Shown: positions 6,936 through 6,943 of the stretch, one piece after another
Numbering within the stretch: the stretch's first letter is position 1
Layout of the letters: each line of letters opens with the position of its first letter
Assembly: GCA_025924775.1 (NCBI GenBank)
Contig: JAICHS010000121.1
Coordinates: 1-6,943 of the forward strand
DNA length: 6,943 nucleotides
DNA from: Rhodanobacteraceae bacterium
GTDB lineage: Bacteria > Pseudomonadota > Gammaproteobacteria > Xanthomonadales > Rhodanobacteraceae
Direction: 5' to 3'
Program-made: the position numbers and the translations under genes
The notes under the pieces: generated by a model
What the model saw: the letters and a program-made list of their open reading frames with translations, nothing else
Database searches by the model: none
What the model was told of the DNA's origin: nothing

Positions 6936-6943
6936 ACGCACCG
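6932..6943 (+). CDS. Possible first codons of the next operon gene (cut by right edge)
   Basis: GTG at 6932-6934 overlaps the GH125 stop as GTGA, in the same way that ATGA and TTGA join the earlier genes, and reads V/M-N-A-P before the window ends. Four codons cannot identify a protein. The only support is the repeated start/stop overlap pattern and the expectation from the Xanthomonas cluster that a GH92 alpha-mannosidase gene (nixK) follows GH125. The true start could instead lie beyond the window. Confidence 0.25.

Noticed and set aside
5217..6941. Long open frame (574 codons) on the minus strand opposite the end of GH3 and all of GH125
   Set aside because: It shows the same GC-driven shadow effect; it crosses two genuine genes and has low-complexity, arginine-rich composition without a family signature.
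6936..6943. Terminator after GH125
   Set aside because: Only eight bases remain in the window and no hairpin can be judged.

Overview
The window is a tightly packed, single-strand (+) run of secreted glycoside hydrolase genes. There is almost no non-coding DNA: the largest gap between genes is 17 bases. The sequence is GC-rich with G/C-biased third codon positions. It uses TTG as well as ATG starts, and the proteins carry classic Gram-negative Sec and Tat signal peptides. Gene content and order resemble the N-glycan utilisation (nix) cluster of Xanthomonas campestris pv. campestris. I therefore infer a gammaproteobacterium of the Xanthomonadales/Lysobacterales type (Xanthomonadaceae or Rhodanobacteraceae). 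That placement is an inference from content and composition, not a proven identity.

Layout. Bases 1-200 hold the last 65 codons of a gene cut by the window edge; they look like the end of an F5/8 type C (discoidin-like) domain, as found at the C-terminus of many GH20 beta-N-acetylhexosaminidases. Bases 197-2866 encode a complete GH2 beta-mannosidase with a signal peptide. Bases 2863-5469 encode a complete GH3 beta-glycosidase with an inserted PA14 domain, started by a TTG that overlaps the previous stop; by context it is a candidate beta-1,2-xylosidase. Bases 5487-6935 encode a complete GH125 exo-alpha-1,6-mannosidase with a twin-arginine signal. A GTG at 6932 overlaps the GH125 stop and may begin a further gene that lies outside the window.

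How the genes work together. The paucimannosidic plant N-glycan core has alpha-mannoses on Man-beta-1,4-GlcNAc-beta-1,4-GlcNAc, with a beta-1,2-xylose on the core mannose. A GH125 enzyme takes the alpha-1,6-mannose, the GH3 enzyme would take the xylose, GH2 splits Man-beta-1,4-GlcNAc, and a GH20 enzyme would release GlcNAc. The four genes together fit a sequential exo-acting N-glycan disassembly line located outside the cytoplasm. No transporter, regulator, promoter, terminator, RNA gene, mobile element or CRISPR array is visible in the window. Promoter and regulator presumably lie upstream of base 1.
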